This document shows, piece by piece, positions 62,581 through 64,000 of a stretch of 64,000 nucleotides of DNA. The translations under genes and the position numbers were made by a program. Origin of the DNA: Spisula solida (Eukaryota > Mollusca > Bivalvia > Venerida > Mactridae); assembly GCA_947247005.1 (NCBI GenBank), contig OX365946.1, positions 8,440,453-8,504,452 of the forward strand. Reading direction: 5' to 3'. The notes under the pieces were generated by a model that was given only the letters and a program-made list of their open reading frames with translations, was not told the origin of the DNA and made no database searches. Position 1 is the stretch's first letter, and each line of letters opens with the position of its first letter.

Positions 62581-64000
62581 ATTAACGACAATAAGAATAG
62601 TTATTGTCAGGATATTGATTCCCTTTTACACCGAAAGTTTTCCTATCGAATATAAAAATGCCAAACTCGAAATTATAACGAACCTCTGACAGATCTGCAA
62701 TAACAGGGCAATAAAATATGAATGTTTCCGTCAACGGATGATAATGCATGTTAAAAGTTAAAACACATAAACAGTCGCGACAGTGTTTGGAATTCTAGTC
62801 ATAAAATGCAATTGAACATATATAATATCAAGTCACCACTGTCTAAGTAGTCGTTGGTTGTTACAGGTATACATTAAAAGAAATGAGTTCTTATTCGATG
62901 TTAAATGTATAAGTTTAGGTGATAATCAAGTTAACACAAATCGGAGAGATGACATAGTATAGATGGTACCATTAAATACTTTTCCCTGGTTTAAATACAA
63001 TTTCAACAATAACCCTGCTAGTTGACAGCGTACCATGTGAGAGATTCGAATCATTGATACATATAATATAATGTTCATTATGTACGATAGATGGTTGATC
63101 TTTATGCGTCAGGTATTATCCGGAATATCTACACATTGTATAGGCTACGCTTCTGACCTGAATTTGCCCAAATACTAAAATGTTATAATACCGTTCTTTT
63201 ATTTCAAATATCTTTATTAAAGAATTAAGTTGTCACATAGGTTTCCATTGGTGACAAAACTCGATATTTTATAATATCTCTATTAAAGGGCACCGCTACT
63301 AAAGAGCTCCAATAAAGATCAATAACACTAACGATCTTATTCTTCTATAAACCAGTGAAATAAATATGTTATATGTCTTTGCCAAAACATTATTATGTGT
63401 AACTCGAGTTCATACTCCGTCATAATAGCATACATTGTTTCTAGGCACACATGGTTTTTATTTCAAATCGATCGTCAGTGATATAAATATTCAAATGTAT
63501 CTGCTTCCAGAAGTGTACTCTGTTAGCAGTTGTTAAATAAGCTTTGTCGACGGTATTCCCCATGTACGTGTATTTTCGTATATGTGAGCCATTATGTCTT
63601 CGCAATATGAGAAAATTTCAAACGTATTGTGTTGATATGTTCGATGCGAGTATTGAACTATAAACATGTATGTTCAGAATTTGTATTTCCTTCAAACCCT
63701 AGATCAGGATTTGGTGAAACAGATCCAATGTAGCCAAAGATGAGTGGTTTCCTATGCTTGGGCACAAATATCCGGTACATTGTATCAAATTAGTATGATA
63801 AAACATGTTATATCAAGTCAGTAATGGCAAAGTGGTCCTTGGGAGGCATACGCATAGACTTAAAATACCTGTATTGCATTTGGAAAGGTATCAATGAAAT
63901 CATAAATCACGGGCTTCGGAAGATTCGGAATGAGTAGTACATGACAATGTATTAATAAGTGTGCAGTTGTTTTGTTATTTATGTCATATGGCACTTTGCA

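Larger units (their letters stand above)
51280..64000 (+). repeat. Diverged copy 4 of the duplicated unit, split by transposon island
   Basis: 51280-51420 matches copy 3 at 45640-45780. After the island, 59755-60000 matches copy 1 at 20140-20380. Further, 62290-62500 matches 21000-21190, 62590-62800 matches 21230-21430, 63075-63140 matches 22375-22440, and 63590 to the window end matches 23220-23600. It shares a LINE fragment with copy 3, so copies 3 and 4 are closer to each other than to 1 and 2. Confidence 0.7.

Overview
This window looks like nuclear DNA of an animal, most likely a bivalve mollusc. It is AT-rich and gene-poor, and it carries introns, LINE fragments, Tc1/mariner transposons, a tRNA-derived SINE and microsatellites. 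Several repeats (at 32.5, 38.5-39.6 and 48.9-49.4 kb) resemble repeats I know from clams and mussels. The assignment to bivalves rests on memory of those repeats, not on a search.

Region by region. 3-1100 is the 3' part of an intronless class A G-protein-coupled receptor, cut at its N terminus by the window edge. 1101-9065 has no gene that I can support and holds a long (TA)n tract and one LINE tail. From 9066 on, the window is dominated by a tandem segmental duplication. Copy 1 (9066-24857) and copy 2 (26202-42062) are collinear direct repeats of about 15.8 kb. Two shorter and more diverged copies follow: copy 3 (about 45250-48490) and copy 4 (about 51280 to the window end, interrupted by an 8 kb transposon island). 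Most differences between copies are clean transposon insertions, so each copy serves as the empty-site control for the other. This gives exact ends for several elements.

Transposons defined this way: a 1815-bp TIR element (11606-13420), a 601-bp element with an 8-bp target duplication (14243-14843), a Tc1/mariner relic in copy 1 (16228-17243), a different mariner at the same TA in copy 2 (29855-31187), a 1049-bp TA-flanked element (27087-28135), and a 2951-bp element with a 5-bp target duplication (37149-40099). The island at 51.4-59.5 kb is nested. Two inverted copies of a tRNA-containing TIR element flank it, and in the middle a 5-kb foldback element with about 0.9-kb inverted arms has split a MITE.

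Coding potential outside the receptor and the transposons is small. The best candidate is a two-exon membrane-protein fragment present in copies 1 and 2 (about 19570-19981 and 34450-34918). There the predicted introns differ in length but splicing restores the same frame in both. Two other short exon-like stretches are weaker. I saw no rRNA, CRISPR array or functional tRNA gene.
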